64,000 bases of DNA from WVYX01 sp039586815. GTDB lineage: Bacteria > Gemmatimonadota > Gemmatimonadetes > Gemmatimonadales > GWC2-71-9. The position numbers were made by a program, and so were the translations under genes. Positions within the stretch are counted from its first letter, which is position 1, and each line of letters starts with the position of its first letter. Location: positions 43,558-107,557 of the forward strand of contig JBDHJR010000008.1 in the NCBI GenBank assembly GCA_039586815.1. Reading direction: 5' to 3'. This document shows positions 1-8,183 of the stretch, piece after piece. Below the pieces are notes generated by a model that was not told where the DNA came from, did not search any database, and saw only the letters and a list, made by a program, of their open reading frames with translations.

Positions 1-231
1 CACATCGAGAGCGGCGACTTCGTGGTCGTGCACGGCCGCGACAGCGCCGACAACGGCGAGATGGTCGTCGCTCTGGTGGACGGCACATCGGCCACGGTGA
101 AGCGGCTCTATCGCGAGCCGGGCGGGTGGATCCGCCTCCAACCGGCCAACGAGACCATCCGCCCCATTCGGGTGCACGAGGACAACGTCCTGATTCAGGG
201 CGTAGTGGTGGGCGTCATTCGGAAGTACTGA
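1..231 (+). CDS. lexA: LexA repressor, C-terminal fragment (cut by window edge)
   Basis: The last 76 codons of an SOS repressor of the LexA/S24 family; the start lies outside the window. The fragment carries the end of the self-cleavage domain: NGEMVVALVDG, then ATVKR, whose Lys (residue 34 of the fragment) aligns with the catalytic lysine of the Ser-Lys dyad, then IRLQPANE and a terminal VVGVIRKY, all typical of LexA. The DNA-binding domain and catalytic serine are not visible. Its stop overlaps the 3' end of trpD on the other strand by 17 bases. Full LexA would bind SOS boxes and be cleaved when RecA is activated. Confidence 0.9.
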   Translation, partial: HIESGDFVVVHGRDSADNGEMVVALVDGTSATVKRLYREPGGWIRLQPANETIRPIRVHEDNVLIQGVVVGVIRKY

Positions 232-1264
232 GCGGCGCCGCTGCTCTGAGCTTCTCCAGCGCCGCCATACCCGCTCTCGCTTCGAGGGCCTCCAGCGCTT
301 GGCGTACTCCCTCCTCTAGGTCCGCCGCCAGTCCGGACACGTAGACCGTCGCACCAGCGTTCAGCGCCACGGCTGCGCGCCCCGCCGCATCGCTCGACGG
401 ATCTCGTAAGAGACGCTCGATCCGCGCGGCGTTGTCAGGGGGCTCGCCGCCGGCCAGAGCTGCCAGGTCGGTGTGCTCCAGACCGTACTCGGTGGGACTG
501 ATCCTCCCAGGAGTCACGCCACCCTCTCCCACCTCCCACACGCTGCTGGGGCCCGCGGGCGCAATCTCGTCCATGCCGACGTCTCCGTGCACCACCAGCG
601 CGTGCTCCGCCCCCAACCGAGCCAGTACCTCGGCGATCACCGGGCCCCGGTCGGGGTCGGCCACGCCTACCAGCTGGCGCTTCACACCCGCCGGGTTCGC
701 CAGCGGGCCCACGATGTTCATGATCGTGGCCGTCGCCAGTTCGCGGCGCACGGGCGCGACGTTTCGCATGGCCGGGTGAAACGCCGGGGCAAACAGAAAG
801 GCCATGCCCGCGTCCAGCAGCACGCGGGTCGCACCCCGCGGGTCGGCTGCGATCTGCACCCCCAGAGCCTCCAACACGTCGGCCGAGCCGCACTTGGACG
901 TGTAGGATCGGTTGCCGTGCTTCGCCACGGTGGCGCCGGCGCCCGCCGCCACGAAGGCCGCGGCCGTGGAGATGTTGAAGGTGGTAACGCTCCCGCCGCC
1001 CGTGCCGCAGGTGTCCACCAAGTGCCGGGAGCCGCCTGCATCCACCGGTACCATTGCCCCCCGTAGAGCGCGCACCGCGCCCGTGATCTCGTCGGCTCCC
1101 TCTCCCTGCACCCGCAAGCCCATGAGCAAGGCGCCGACCTGTGCCGGGGTCGCCTCTCCGCCCATTACCTGCTCGAACGCCTCGTGCGTGAGCGTTTCGC
1201 CGAGGCGCTCGCCGCGCGACAGGGTCTGCAGTGCTGCTACGATCGGCGTGGGTTGATCCTGCAC
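215..1264 (-). CDS. trpD: Anthranilate phosphoribosyltransferase TrpD
   Basis: Transfers phosphoribose from PRPP to anthranilate, the second step of tryptophan synthesis from chorismate. The PRPP-binding glycine loop DTCGTGGGS lies near residues 85-93 and is followed by TFNIST, then KHGNRSYTSKCGSAD (the family usually has R-x-x-S-S-x-x-G-S-A-D). I place the start at GTG 1264 (349 aa), which has a GGAG SD site five bases upstream and matches family length. A longer frame could begin at TTG 1330, but that TTG is part of a TTGACA -35-like box. No other trp genes are nearby, so it stands alone here. Confidence 0.93.
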   Translation of the reverse strand: MQDQPTPIVAALQTLSRGERLGETLTHEAFEQVMGGEATPAQVGALLMGLRVQGEGADEITGAVRALRGAMVPVDAGGSRHLVDTCGTGGGSVTTFNISTAAAFVAAGAGATVAKHGNRSYTSKCGSADVLEALGVQIAADPRGATRVLLDAGMAFLFAPAFHPAMRNVAPVRRELATATIMNIVGPLANPAGVKRQLVGVADPDRGPVIAEVLARLGAEHALVVHGDVGMDEIAPAGPSSVWEVGEGGVTPGRISPTEYGLEHTDLAALAGGEPPDNAARIERLLRDPSSDAAGRAAVALNAGATVYVSGLAADLEEGVRQALEALEARAGMAALEKLRAAAPLSTSE

Positions 1265-1301
1265 GGTTGCTCCGCAGTAACCAGGGGTGCGTGGAGCAGG
1301 T

Positions 1302-1330
1302 ACAATCCGCCATCCCGACCCGTTTGTCAA
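1302..1330 (-). promoter_or_regulatory. Candidate trpD promoter
   Basis: On the minus strand TTGACA (1330-1325) is followed after 17 bases by GATTGT (1307-1302). The -35 box is perfect and the -10 is weak. Its position supports the GTG 1264 start of trpD rather than TTG 1330. Confidence 0.45.
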
Positions 1331-1351
1331 CGCCGCAAGTGCTTGTGTCGC

Positions 1352-1380
1352 TTGCCGCTAGGGCACGCCGCCGGTATCTT
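1352..1380 (+). promoter_or_regulatory. Candidate truA promoter (possibly leaderless transcript)
   Basis: TTGCCG (1352-1357), 17-base spacer, TATCTT (1375-1380). The -10 box ends only 7 bases before the truA ATG and there is no SD sequence, so the transcript may begin at or very near the start codon. Confidence 0.45.
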
Positions 1381-1387
1381 GGCGGCC

Positions 1388-2164
1388 ATGTCGGGCACCC
1401 CTTTCTACGCGGTGCTGCACTACGACGGAGGAGGCTTCGCCGGGTGGCAGCGGCAGGCCACCGACCGGACCGTGCAGGGGGAGCTCGAAGCCGCGCTCGA
1501 GCAGCTGGCAGGCGGCAGAGTGGCCGCACATGCCGCCGGCCGGACCGACGCGGGAGTACACGCGCTGGGCCAGGTCGTGAGCTTCCAACTGCCGCGCGAG
1601 TGGGACCGTGGCGAGTTGCTGCGCGCGCTGAGGGCACTGACCCCCGACGACCTGTGGATCGCGCGCCTGGGCCGGGCTCCGCCGGGGTTCCACGCGCGCA
1701 AGCACGCCCTCGCGCGGCGCTACCGCTACGTTGTGGGTTGCGATGCTGCCTCGCGCTCGCCGTTCCGGCGGCCCTACGAGTGGGCGCTGGGCCTGCCGCT
1801 CGACAGCGGGAAGCTCACCTCGGCCGCCGCTCCGTTCCTGGGTGAGCACGACTTCAGAGCCTACTCGACCGTGGGCCAGGCCAAGCCGCACTATCGCTGC
1901 AAGGTGACCGTGGCCCGCTGGGATACGCGCCCCAACGCGGAAGGTTTTATCTTTACTATCGAAGCTGACCGCTTCCTCCACCGCATGGTACGGTTCCTGG
2001 TTGGCACCATGGCGGATGTTGCGCGGGACCGGCGGTCGCTGGCAGACGTGACCCGACTGCTCCAGAGCACGAGGAATGACGAGGCGAGCCCCCCGGCCCC
2101 GCCACAGGGGCTCTATCTCGTTGGCGCACGCTACCCCCAACTCGAAGAGGGACCCGAACGATGA
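1388..2164 (+). CDS. truA: tRNA pseudouridine(38-40) synthase TruA
   Basis: Isomerises uridines 38-40 in the anticodon arm of many tRNAs. The frame from ATG 1388 gives 258 aa, the normal size for TruA. The N-terminus YDGGGFAGWQRQ is the family opening, and AAGRTDAGVHALGQV holds the catalytic Asp at about residue 54. RYRYVVGC and the C-terminal RFLHRMVRFLVGT block are also typical. The open frame extends further upstream, but conserved sequence begins at this ATG. Its stop overlaps the next gene as ATGA, opening a chain of seven coupled genes. Confidence 0.95.
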   Translation: MSGTPFYAVLHYDGGGFAGWQRQATDRTVQGELEAALEQLAGGRVAAHAAGRTDAGVHALGQVVSFQLPREWDRGELLRALRALTPDDLWIARLGRAPPGFHARKHALARRYRYVVGCDAASRSPFRRPYEWALGLPLDSGKLTSAAAPFLGEHDFRAYSTVGQAKPHYRCKVTVARWDTRPNAEGFIFTIEADRFLHRMVRFLVGTMADVARDRRSLADVTRLLQSTRNDEASPPAPPQGLYLVGARYPQLEEGPER

Positions 2165-2829
2165 AATTCTTCCTCGACACCGCCGACCTCAGCGACATTC
2201 GGTGGGCCTCGCAGGCCGGTCTGATCGACGGAGTGACGACCAACCCGACGCTGCTGTCGAAGCACGCCGGTGACGTCGATCCGCAGAACGTCCTGCAGGA
2301 GATCTGCTCGCTAGTGGACGGCCCCGTGAGTGCCGAGGTGGTGGCGGTTGACGCAGAGGGGATGTACAGCGAGGGCCGCGAACTGGCCAAGCTCGCCGAC
2401 AACATCGTGGTGAAGATCCCGATGCTGGAGGACGGCATGGTCGCAACGCGGAAGCTGGTGGCCGACGGGATCAACGTGAACGTGACGCTGGCGTTCAGCT
2501 CCGTGCAGTGCATGCTGGCTGCAAAGGCCGGCGCCACGTTCGTGTCCCCCTTCCTCGGGCGGCTGGACGACATCGGGCACGACAGCATGGAGATCGTGCG
2601 TGAGACGCGCCAGATCTACGACAACTACGGGATGGAGACCGAGATTCTCGCGGCCTCTATCCGGCATCCACGCCACGTAGCGGAGGCGGCCCTGGTGGGC
2701 GCGGACGTAGCCACGATGCCGACGGCCGTGCTCAAGAAGATGTTGCTGCACCCGCTCACAGACCGCGGGCTCGACCAGTTCCTCAACGACTGGAGCAAGC
2801 TGGTCGCGCGGGCGAAGGTCAACGCTTGA
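2161..2829 (+). CDS. Fructose-6-phosphate aldolase / TalC-type transaldolase
   Basis: A single-domain TIM-barrel aldolase of 222 aa in the FSA/TalC subfamily. The N-terminus MKFFLDTADL and DGVTTNPTLL are diagnostic, and Lys85 in NIVVKIPML is the Schiff-base residue at the same position as in E. coli FSA. SVQCMLAAKAGATFVSPFLGR follows the family. Sequence alone does not separate fructose-6-phosphate aldolase from transaldolase activity; many bacterial genomes rely on this short form as their transaldolase in the pentose phosphate pathway. The ATG overlaps the truA stop, and the TGA stop overlaps the next gene's TTG. Confidence 0.9.
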   Translation: MKFFLDTADLSDIRWASQAGLIDGVTTNPTLLSKHAGDVDPQNVLQEICSLVDGPVSAEVVAVDAEGMYSEGRELAKLADNIVVKIPMLEDGMVATRKLVADGINVNVTLAFSSVQCMLAAKAGATFVSPFLGRLDDIGHDSMEIVRETRQIYDNYGMETEILAASIRHPRHVAEAALVGADVATMPTAVLKKMLLHPLTDRGLDQFLNDWSKLVARAKVNA

Positions 2830-4268
2830 GAGCGGGCCCTGCTCTGCTCCTCGCCGTGGCCCTGGCCTGTGGCGACCCGCCGCCCCGGGCAGAGGCAGCG
2901 GCGCAAACTCTCGACACGACGGCCCCGCACCGCAGCGCTCCCACGCTCCAAACACCAGGCGACCGGGCGGCACTGAGCGACAGCATCACCCGCTCGCGCC
3001 TCTCGGCAATCGCCAGCGCGGCGGAGCTGGTAGCGCCTTCCGTGGTGAGCGTGAACGTGGTGCGCCGCGTGCGGCAGCGTGCCCGCTCGTCGTGGGACTT
3101 CCTCTTCATGCCGCCGGGTTTCGAGCGCGAAGTGCAGGGCCTGGGCTCCGGATTCCTCATCTCCGCGAGCGGCCTGGTGATCACCAACCAGCACGTCACC
3201 GCCGGCGCGCAAGAGATCGTGGTCACCACACGTGAGGGGGTGGACTACGAGGCCACGCTGTTGGGCGAGGATCCCCTCACCGACATCGCGGTGCTGCAGA
3301 TCGACTCGACGGCCGCCCCCCGCGCGACCGTGGGCTCCAGTGAAAGCCTGGTGATCGGCGAGTGGGTGGTGGCAATCGGCAATCCGTACGGCTACCTGCT
3401 GGGGAATACGGAGCCGTCCGTCACCGCGGGGGTGGTCAGCGCCGTGGGCCGGAACCTGCTTCCCTCGGGCAACGACCGCAGCATATACGTTGGGATGATC
3501 CAGACGGACGCGGCGATCAACCCGGGGAACAGTGGCGGCCCCCTGGTGAATGCCGTGGGCGAGGTGGTGGGCGTCAACAGCTCCATCTTCTCCGAGAGCG
3601 GTGGCTCGGTGGGCATCGGGTTCGCAATCCCCATCGAGCGCGCGCTGCGTATCGCCGACGAGCTGCTGCAGCACGGCTCCGTGCGCCGCTCTTGGGTAGG
3701 GGTGAGCGTGGCGGGTCGCGACCGGCTGCGCGATTGGAAGCGCACCGGAGGGCTCGCTGTCACCGGCGTGGCACAGGGTGGCCCGGCTGCGGAAGCGGGG
3801 CTGCGCGAGGGCGACGTGCTGCTCACCGCGGCGGGCCGACCCATGCGAACCTTCCTCGACTGGGAATCGGTGAAGCTGGACGTGGCCCCGAGCCAGCGGT
3901 TGGAGCTCACCTTTAGACGGGGTGACAGGGACCGTGCGGCGACGGTCGTCGTGGCGGATCTGCCGACCGCCCTCGCCGACAAGGTGGAGGTGCTGGGGGA
4001 GATGCAGCTCGTGACCGTGACGCCCGCCGTGCGGCAGGAGCGCAGTATCGAAACCGAGGAGGGCGCGCTGATCTTCGACATCGGCACCGCGGCGAGGCGC
4101 AGCACCGGTCTCCGCCCCGGCGACGTCATCTACCAGATCAATAGGCAGCGCGTGACACGGGCCGAGGACGTTCCCGACATCATTCGCGAAGTGTCCCGCC
4201 GCAGCGCCGTACGCATCTACTTCGAGCGCGGCGGCTCACGCGGCTACACCGACTTCTACGTGCGATGA
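2826..4268 (+). CDS. DegP/HtrA-like trypsin-type serine protease, probable lipoprotein
   Basis: A periplasmic quality-control protease of the S1C family, 480 aa. The N-terminal hydrophobic stretch ends in ALAC (Cys15), a plausible lipobox, so it may be lipid-anchored rather than free. The catalytic triad is intact: His123 in ITNQHVTAG, Asp153 in LTDIAVLQ, Ser236 in NPGNSGGPL. Two PDZ domains follow, one around VAQGGPAAEAGLREGDVLL and a second at GLRPGDVIYQINRQRV. The start is TTG 2826, overlapping the stop of the aldolase gene (TTGA). Housekeeping neighbours give no clue to its substrate. Confidence 0.9.
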   Translation: MRAGPALLLAVALACGDPPPRAEAAAQTLDTTAPHRSAPTLQTPGDRAALSDSITRSRLSAIASAAELVAPSVVSVNVVRRVRQRARSSWDFLFMPPGFEREVQGLGSGFLISASGLVITNQHVTAGAQEIVVTTREGVDYEATLLGEDPLTDIAVLQIDSTAAPRATVGSSESLVIGEWVVAIGNPYGYLLGNTEPSVTAGVVSAVGRNLLPSGNDRSIYVGMIQTDAAINPGNSGGPLVNAVGEVVGVNSSIFSESGGSVGIGFAIPIERALRIADELLQHGSVRRSWVGVSVAGRDRLRDWKRTGGLAVTGVAQGGPAAEAGLREGDVLLTAAGRPMRTFLDWESVKLDVAPSQRLELTFRRGDRDRAATVVVADLPTALADKVEVLGEMQLVTVTPAVRQERSIETEEGALIFDIGTAARRSTGLRPGDVIYQINRQRVTRAEDVPDIIREVSRRSAVRIYFERGGSRGYTDFYVR

Positions 4269-5704
4269 CCGACAAACCTGGCTACCAGTCGCCGCTCGGC
4301 ACGCGCTACGCGTCGCCGGCCATGCAACGCCTGTGGAGCGCCGAGCAGCGCGCCGCCATCTGGCGTCGCCTGTGGCTCACCCTGGCCGAGGAGCAGCAGC
4401 GCCTGGGCCTCGACGTTCCCGACGCGGCGCTGCGCGAGATGCGGGCCCATCTCGACGACGTCGATCTGGAGGCGGTGCGAGGCTACGAACGGCGCTTCCG
4501 CCACGACGTGATGGCTCACGTGCATCACTTCGGCGATCAGGCGCCTGCGGCCAAGCCGTTCCTGCACCTGGGCGCCACCAGCGCCTTCGTGACCGACAAC
4601 GCCGAGCTGGTAGTCATGCGCGAAGGCTTGCGGCTCCTGCTGGGACGCCTCGTGGCCGTGCTGCGCGCCCTGCGGGAATTCGCCGAGCAACACCGTGCCC
4701 TTCCGACGATAGCCTACACGCACTTCCAGCCCGCCCAGCTGACCACGGTGGGCAAGCGTGCCACGCTGTGGTTGCAGGACTTCCTGCTCGACGCCGAGGC
4801 ACTGCGCGACCTGGTGGATTTCCTGCCGTTCCGCGGCTGCAAGGGGACGGCTGGCACTCAGGCAACGTACCTCGAGCTGTTCGGTGGCGACCACGACAAG
4901 GTGCGCGAGCTGGACCGGCGCCTCGCCGAGGCCTTCGGGTTCGCTCAGGCAATTCCCGTGAGCGGGCAGACGTACACTCGCAAGATCGACAGCCGCGTGC
5001 TGGACGCGCTGGGCGGGATTGCACAGTCCGCGGCCAAGTTCGGCACCGACCTGCGCCTGCTGCAGCACGAGCGCGAAGTGCTGGAGCCGTTCGAGCAGGA
5101 GCAGATCGGTTCGAGCGCCATGCCGCACAAGCGCAACCCGATGCGCGCCGAGCGTATCTGCGCGCTGGCGCGCTACGTGCTGGCCCAACAGGAGACCGCG
5201 CACTACACGGCAGCGACCCAGTGGTTCGAGCGCACGCTCGACGACAGTGCCATACGGCGCCTCGCCATGCCCGAGGCCTTCCTGTCCACCGATGCCGTGC
5301 TGGTGCTCTGCACCAACGTTAGCGCGGGCCTGGAGGTCAACGAGGCCGTGGTGGGCCGCCACGTGGAGGATGCGATGCCCTTCATGGCCGTGGAGCGCTG
5401 GCTCATGCTCGGTGTGGAGGCCGGAGGCGACCGCCAGGCCCTGCACGAAGTCATGCGCCGGCACAGCCTCGATGCCAGCGCCGCCGTCGCCGACGGAAAG
5501 GCCAACGACCTGCTGGAGCGCCTCGCCGCAGATGCAGCCTTCGAGACAGTGCAAGCCGACGCATTGCGGCGCGAGCTCGAGCCGGACCGCTACATCGGGC
5601 GCGCACCAGAGCAAGTGACCGAATTTCTCACGGGCCCAGTGGACGAGCTGCTGGCGGCCCTCTCAACCTACGACGTCCCGGACGAAGCCACGATCAGCGT
5701 ATGA
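4265..5704 (+). CDS. purB: Adenylosuccinate lyase, animal-like subtype
   Basis: Cleaves SAICAR and adenylosuccinate, releasing fumarate, in purine synthesis. 479 aa. The fumarase/aspartase signature is IGSSAMPHKRNPM (catalytic loop serine near residue 284), and the histidine of THFQPAQLTTVGKR is near 153. The sequence follows the animal ADSL pattern rather than the shorter B. subtilis or E. coli forms: the opening YQSPLGTRYASPAM, FRHDVMAHVHHFG, and WFERTLDDSAIRR. Start and stop both overlap neighbours (ATGA), coupling it to purC, which makes its SAICAR substrate. Confidence 0.95.
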   Translation: MTDKPGYQSPLGTRYASPAMQRLWSAEQRAAIWRRLWLTLAEEQQRLGLDVPDAALREMRAHLDDVDLEAVRGYERRFRHDVMAHVHHFGDQAPAAKPFLHLGATSAFVTDNAELVVMREGLRLLLGRLVAVLRALREFAEQHRALPTIAYTHFQPAQLTTVGKRATLWLQDFLLDAEALRDLVDFLPFRGCKGTAGTQATYLELFGGDHDKVRELDRRLAEAFGFAQAIPVSGQTYTRKIDSRVLDALGGIAQSAAKFGTDLRLLQHEREVLEPFEQEQIGSSAMPHKRNPMRAERICALARYVLAQQETAHYTAATQWFERTLDDSAIRRLAMPEAFLSTDAVLVLCTNVSAGLEVNEAVVGRHVEDAMPFMAVERWLMLGVEAGGDRQALHEVMRRHSLDASAAVADGKANDLLERLAADAAFETVQADALRRELEPDRYIGRAPEQVTEFLTGPVDELLAALSTYDVPDEATISV

Positions 5705-6627
5705 GCACTAAGCCCCTCACTGAGAGCACCCTCCCCCTCCCCTTGCTGCGCCGCGGCAAGGTGCGCGAGGTGTACACCGTCGATGACGAGACCCTGCTCC
5801 TGGTCGCCAGCGATCGGGTTAGCGCATTCGACGTGGTCATCGCCGAGCCGATTCCCCGCAAGGGAGCCGTGCTGACGCAAATGAGCGCCTACTGGTTCCA
5901 GCGGTTGGCCGACGTGATGCCGAGCCACTATCTGACGGCCGCCGCCGACGAGATCGTCGAGCGAGTGCCGGCGCTGGCGCAACACCGAGCCGAGCTGGCG
6001 GGCCGCGCCATGCTGGTGCGGCGCACGGTCCCGGTTCTGTTCGAGTGCGTGGTGCGCGGGTACCTCTCGGGCTCGGCGTGGAAGGAGTACCGGCAGCAGG
6101 GCACCCTGGCAGGCGAGTCCCTGCCCGAGGGTCTGGTCGAGAGCCAGAAGCTCGAGCCGGCCATCTTCTCCCCCTCCACCAAAGCAGAGGAGGGTCACGA
6201 CGAGAACATCACGTTTGGTCGCATGAGCGAGGCGCTCGGGCCCGAGATTGCGCGCCGGCTGCGGGACCTCTCGATCGCGGTGTACACGAGAGCCGCCGAG
6301 GAGAGCGTCGGGCGCGGCATCATCATCGCCGACACCAAGTTCGAGTTCGGGCACACCTCCGAAGGTGAGCTACTGCTGATAGACGAGGTGCTCACGCCCG
6401 ACTCCTCCCGGTTCTGGCCCGTGGACCGCTACCAGCCGGGTCGCGGCCAGCCCAGCTTCGACAAGCAGCCGCTGAGGGACTTCCTGGACGGCTACCGGGA
6501 GCGCGGCGACTGGGACGGGAACGCGCCTGCGCCAGCCCTTCCGCCTGAAGTGATCCAGGCCACAAGCACCCGCTACCAGGATGCCTACCTTCGGATCACC
6601 GGCGAGAACCTGCCAGCCGACCTGTGA
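5701..6627 (+). CDS. purC: Phosphoribosylaminoimidazole-succinocarboxamide synthase
   Basis: Condenses CAIR with aspartate using ATP to make SAICAR. At 308 aa it is the longer form seen in yeast and actinobacteria, not the roughly 240 aa E. coli type. The N-terminus LLRRGKVREVYTVDDE is the ATP-binding start of the family; SDRVSAFDV, ECVVRGYLSGSAWKEY and LIDEVLTPDSSRFW are hallmark blocks. It sits between purB and psd with 4-base overlaps on both sides. No purD, purE or purK is in the window; purF is 2.5 kb downstream. Confidence 0.95.
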   Translation: MSTKPLTESTLPLPLLRRGKVREVYTVDDETLLLVASDRVSAFDVVIAEPIPRKGAVLTQMSAYWFQRLADVMPSHYLTAAADEIVERVPALAQHRAELAGRAMLVRRTVPVLFECVVRGYLSGSAWKEYRQQGTLAGESLPEGLVESQKLEPAIFSPSTKAEEGHDENITFGRMSEALGPEIARRLRDLSIAVYTRAAEESVGRGIIIADTKFEFGHTSEGELLLIDEVLTPDSSRFWPVDRYQPGRGQPSFDKQPLRDFLDGYRERGDWDGNAPAPALPPEVIQATSTRYQDAYLRITGENLPADL

Positions 6628-7271
6628 GCATCGCTCCTGAGGGACGCCCGTTCGTCCTGGTCGGCGTGCTGGTCCTCGCCGTGCTGGCTGTGGTGGGCTA
6701 CTGGTTGGGCGGGTGGTGGCTGGGACCGGCCGTTGCCTGGATCCCGGTCGCAGCGTGGGTTCCCTGGTTCTTTCGCGACCCCAGCCGGGAGGGGCCCCGG
6801 GGCGAGGGGCTGATTCTGGCGCCAGCCGACGGCAAGGTGGTTTCCGTGGTGGAGCTGCGGGGGCACGAGTTCGTCGAGGGAGAGGCGACCCGCGTGTCGG
6901 TGTTCATGAACGTGTTCAACGTGCATGTGAACCGGCATCCCGTGGACGGTATCGTGAACCTGCGGGAGTACCGGCCGGGCCGGTTCGTCAACGCGACGCT
7001 CGACAAGGCGAGTGAGGACAACGAACAGATGTCACTTGGCATAAAGAACGCACACGGCCCCGTTTTGGTACGCCAGATCGCGGGGCTCGTGGCACGGCGC
7101 ATCGTGACCGACCCGCAGCTGGGCGAGTCGGTGCGGCAGGGTGAGCGCCTGGGACTCATCCGGTTCGGCTCTCGCGTCGACACCATCCTCCCGCGAGCAG
7201 CCAGCGTGCGTGTGCGGGAGGGTGATCGGACCCGGGCCGGTGTGACCGTGCTCGCGGAGTGGTCGCAATGA
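6624..7271 (+). CDS. psd: Phosphatidylserine decarboxylase, short (archaeal-like) form
   Basis: Makes phosphatidylethanolamine from phosphatidylserine at the inner membrane. 215 aa, the compact family also used as archaetidylserine decarboxylase. Two hydrophobic segments occupy residues 10-30 and 36-50. PADGKVV, NVFNVHVNRHPVDG and RFGSRVD are characteristic; autocleavage at Gly182-Ser183 would yield the pyruvoyl prosthetic group. The start is GTG 6624, overlapping the purC stop. It lies next to pssA, so the two steps from CDP-diacylglycerol to phosphatidylethanolamine are co-expressed. Confidence 0.93.
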   Translation: MSIAPEGRPFVLVGVLVLAVLAVVGYWLGGWWLGPAVAWIPVAAWVPWFFRDPSREGPRGEGLILAPADGKVVSVVELRGHEFVEGEATRVSVFMNVFNVHVNRHPVDGIVNLREYRPGRFVNATLDKASEDNEQMSLGIKNAHGPVLVRQIAGLVARRIVTDPQLGESVRQGERLGLIRFGSRVDTILPRAASVRVREGDRTRAGVTVLAEWSQ

Positions 7272-8119
7272 CGCGCGCACCGAGGCGACGCAGGAGGGTA
7301 CGGCGGGCCATCATCGTGGTTCCCAGCCTCTTCACGCTGGCCAACCTGTTCTTCGGTGTCTGGGCCATCGTGCTGGCCTCCCAAGGCCAGTTCTACTTGG
7401 CCAGCTGGTGGATCGTGATCGCCGGCGTGCTGGACATGCTGGACGGCCAGCTGGCGCGGATGAGCAAGACGGGCACGCGCTTCGGCGCGGAACTGGACTC
7501 CCTGGTTGACCTGGTCAGCTTCGGAGTGGCGCCCGCTCTGCTGCTCTACTTCCTGCACTTCTCGGCGCTGGGGCAGTACGCCTGGGTATTCCTCTACGCC
7601 TTCGTGGTGTGCGTGGCGCTGCGGTTGGCCCGCTACAACGTGCAGACTGGCGACGGCCCCAAGACGGCATTCATCGGACTCCCGTCGCCCGCGGCCGGAA
7701 TGACCCTGGCCACGTACTATCCGTTCACCCAGACCGCGTTCTACCAGACGCAGCTCGCGAGCCTGCCGTGGAGCCAGATCCTGATCTTTCTGGTCATCGC
7801 GCTCTCGATCGCGATGGTGAGCAACGTCCAGTACGCCCGTGTGCCGCGGATCGGAGTGCGCTCCGTGCGCGGGCTGCTGGGACTCACCTACCACCTCACG
7901 ATCATCGGGTTCGCGATCTGGAGCCGCGACATCTTCTTCTTCCCGCTGGGGATCACGTACCTGGCGTACGGCCTGGTGCGGGCCGCCGGGGTCGGGTTCC
8001 TGGAGCGGGGCGAGGAGCCGGCCGAGGTGCCTGAGGAAGACGATCAGGGAGAGTATCCCCAGATCGTGCGGGACGCCGAGCCGCGCCGCAAACGGCGGCG
8101 GCGGCGCGGCGGTGTGTGA
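7268..8119 (+). CDS. pssA: CDP-diacylglycerol-serine O-phosphatidyltransferase
   Basis: Integral membrane enzyme forming phosphatidylserine from CDP-diacylglycerol and serine. The ATG at 7268 overlaps the psd stop (ATGA) and gives 283 aa. The CDP-alcohol phosphotransferase motif is present as D-x2-D-G-x2-A-R-x8-G-x3-D-x3-D, beginning DMLDGQLAR and ending LDSLVD. A very basic N-terminus (RRRRRVRR) precedes several hydrophobic helices, and the C-terminal tail is charged (RKRRRRRGGV). It is the last gene of the overlapping chain that starts at truA. Its substrate is the product of CdsA, encoded at 38.4-39.3 kb. Confidence 0.92.
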   Translation: MTRAPRRRRRVRRAIIVVPSLFTLANLFFGVWAIVLASQGQFYLASWWIVIAGVLDMLDGQLARMSKTGTRFGAELDSLVDLVSFGVAPALLLYFLHFSALGQYAWVFLYAFVVCVALRLARYNVQTGDGPKTAFIGLPSPAAGMTLATYYPFTQTAFYQTQLASLPWSQILIFLVIALSIAMVSNVQYARVPRIGVRSVRGLLGLTYHLTIIGFAIWSRDIFFFPLGITYLAYGLVRAAGVGFLERGEEPAEVPEEDDQGEYPQIVRDAEPRRKRRRRRGGV

Positions 8120-8183
8120 CGATGCCCCAAAAATCACTATCTTAGTGGACGCATCACGCCGAGGTCTTCGGAGGAGGGACGCA

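Noticed and set aside
1265..1330. N-terminal extension of trpD from TTG 1330
   Set aside because: The TTG is the start of a TTGACA -35-like box, the residues are not TrpD-like, and GTG 1264 has an SD.
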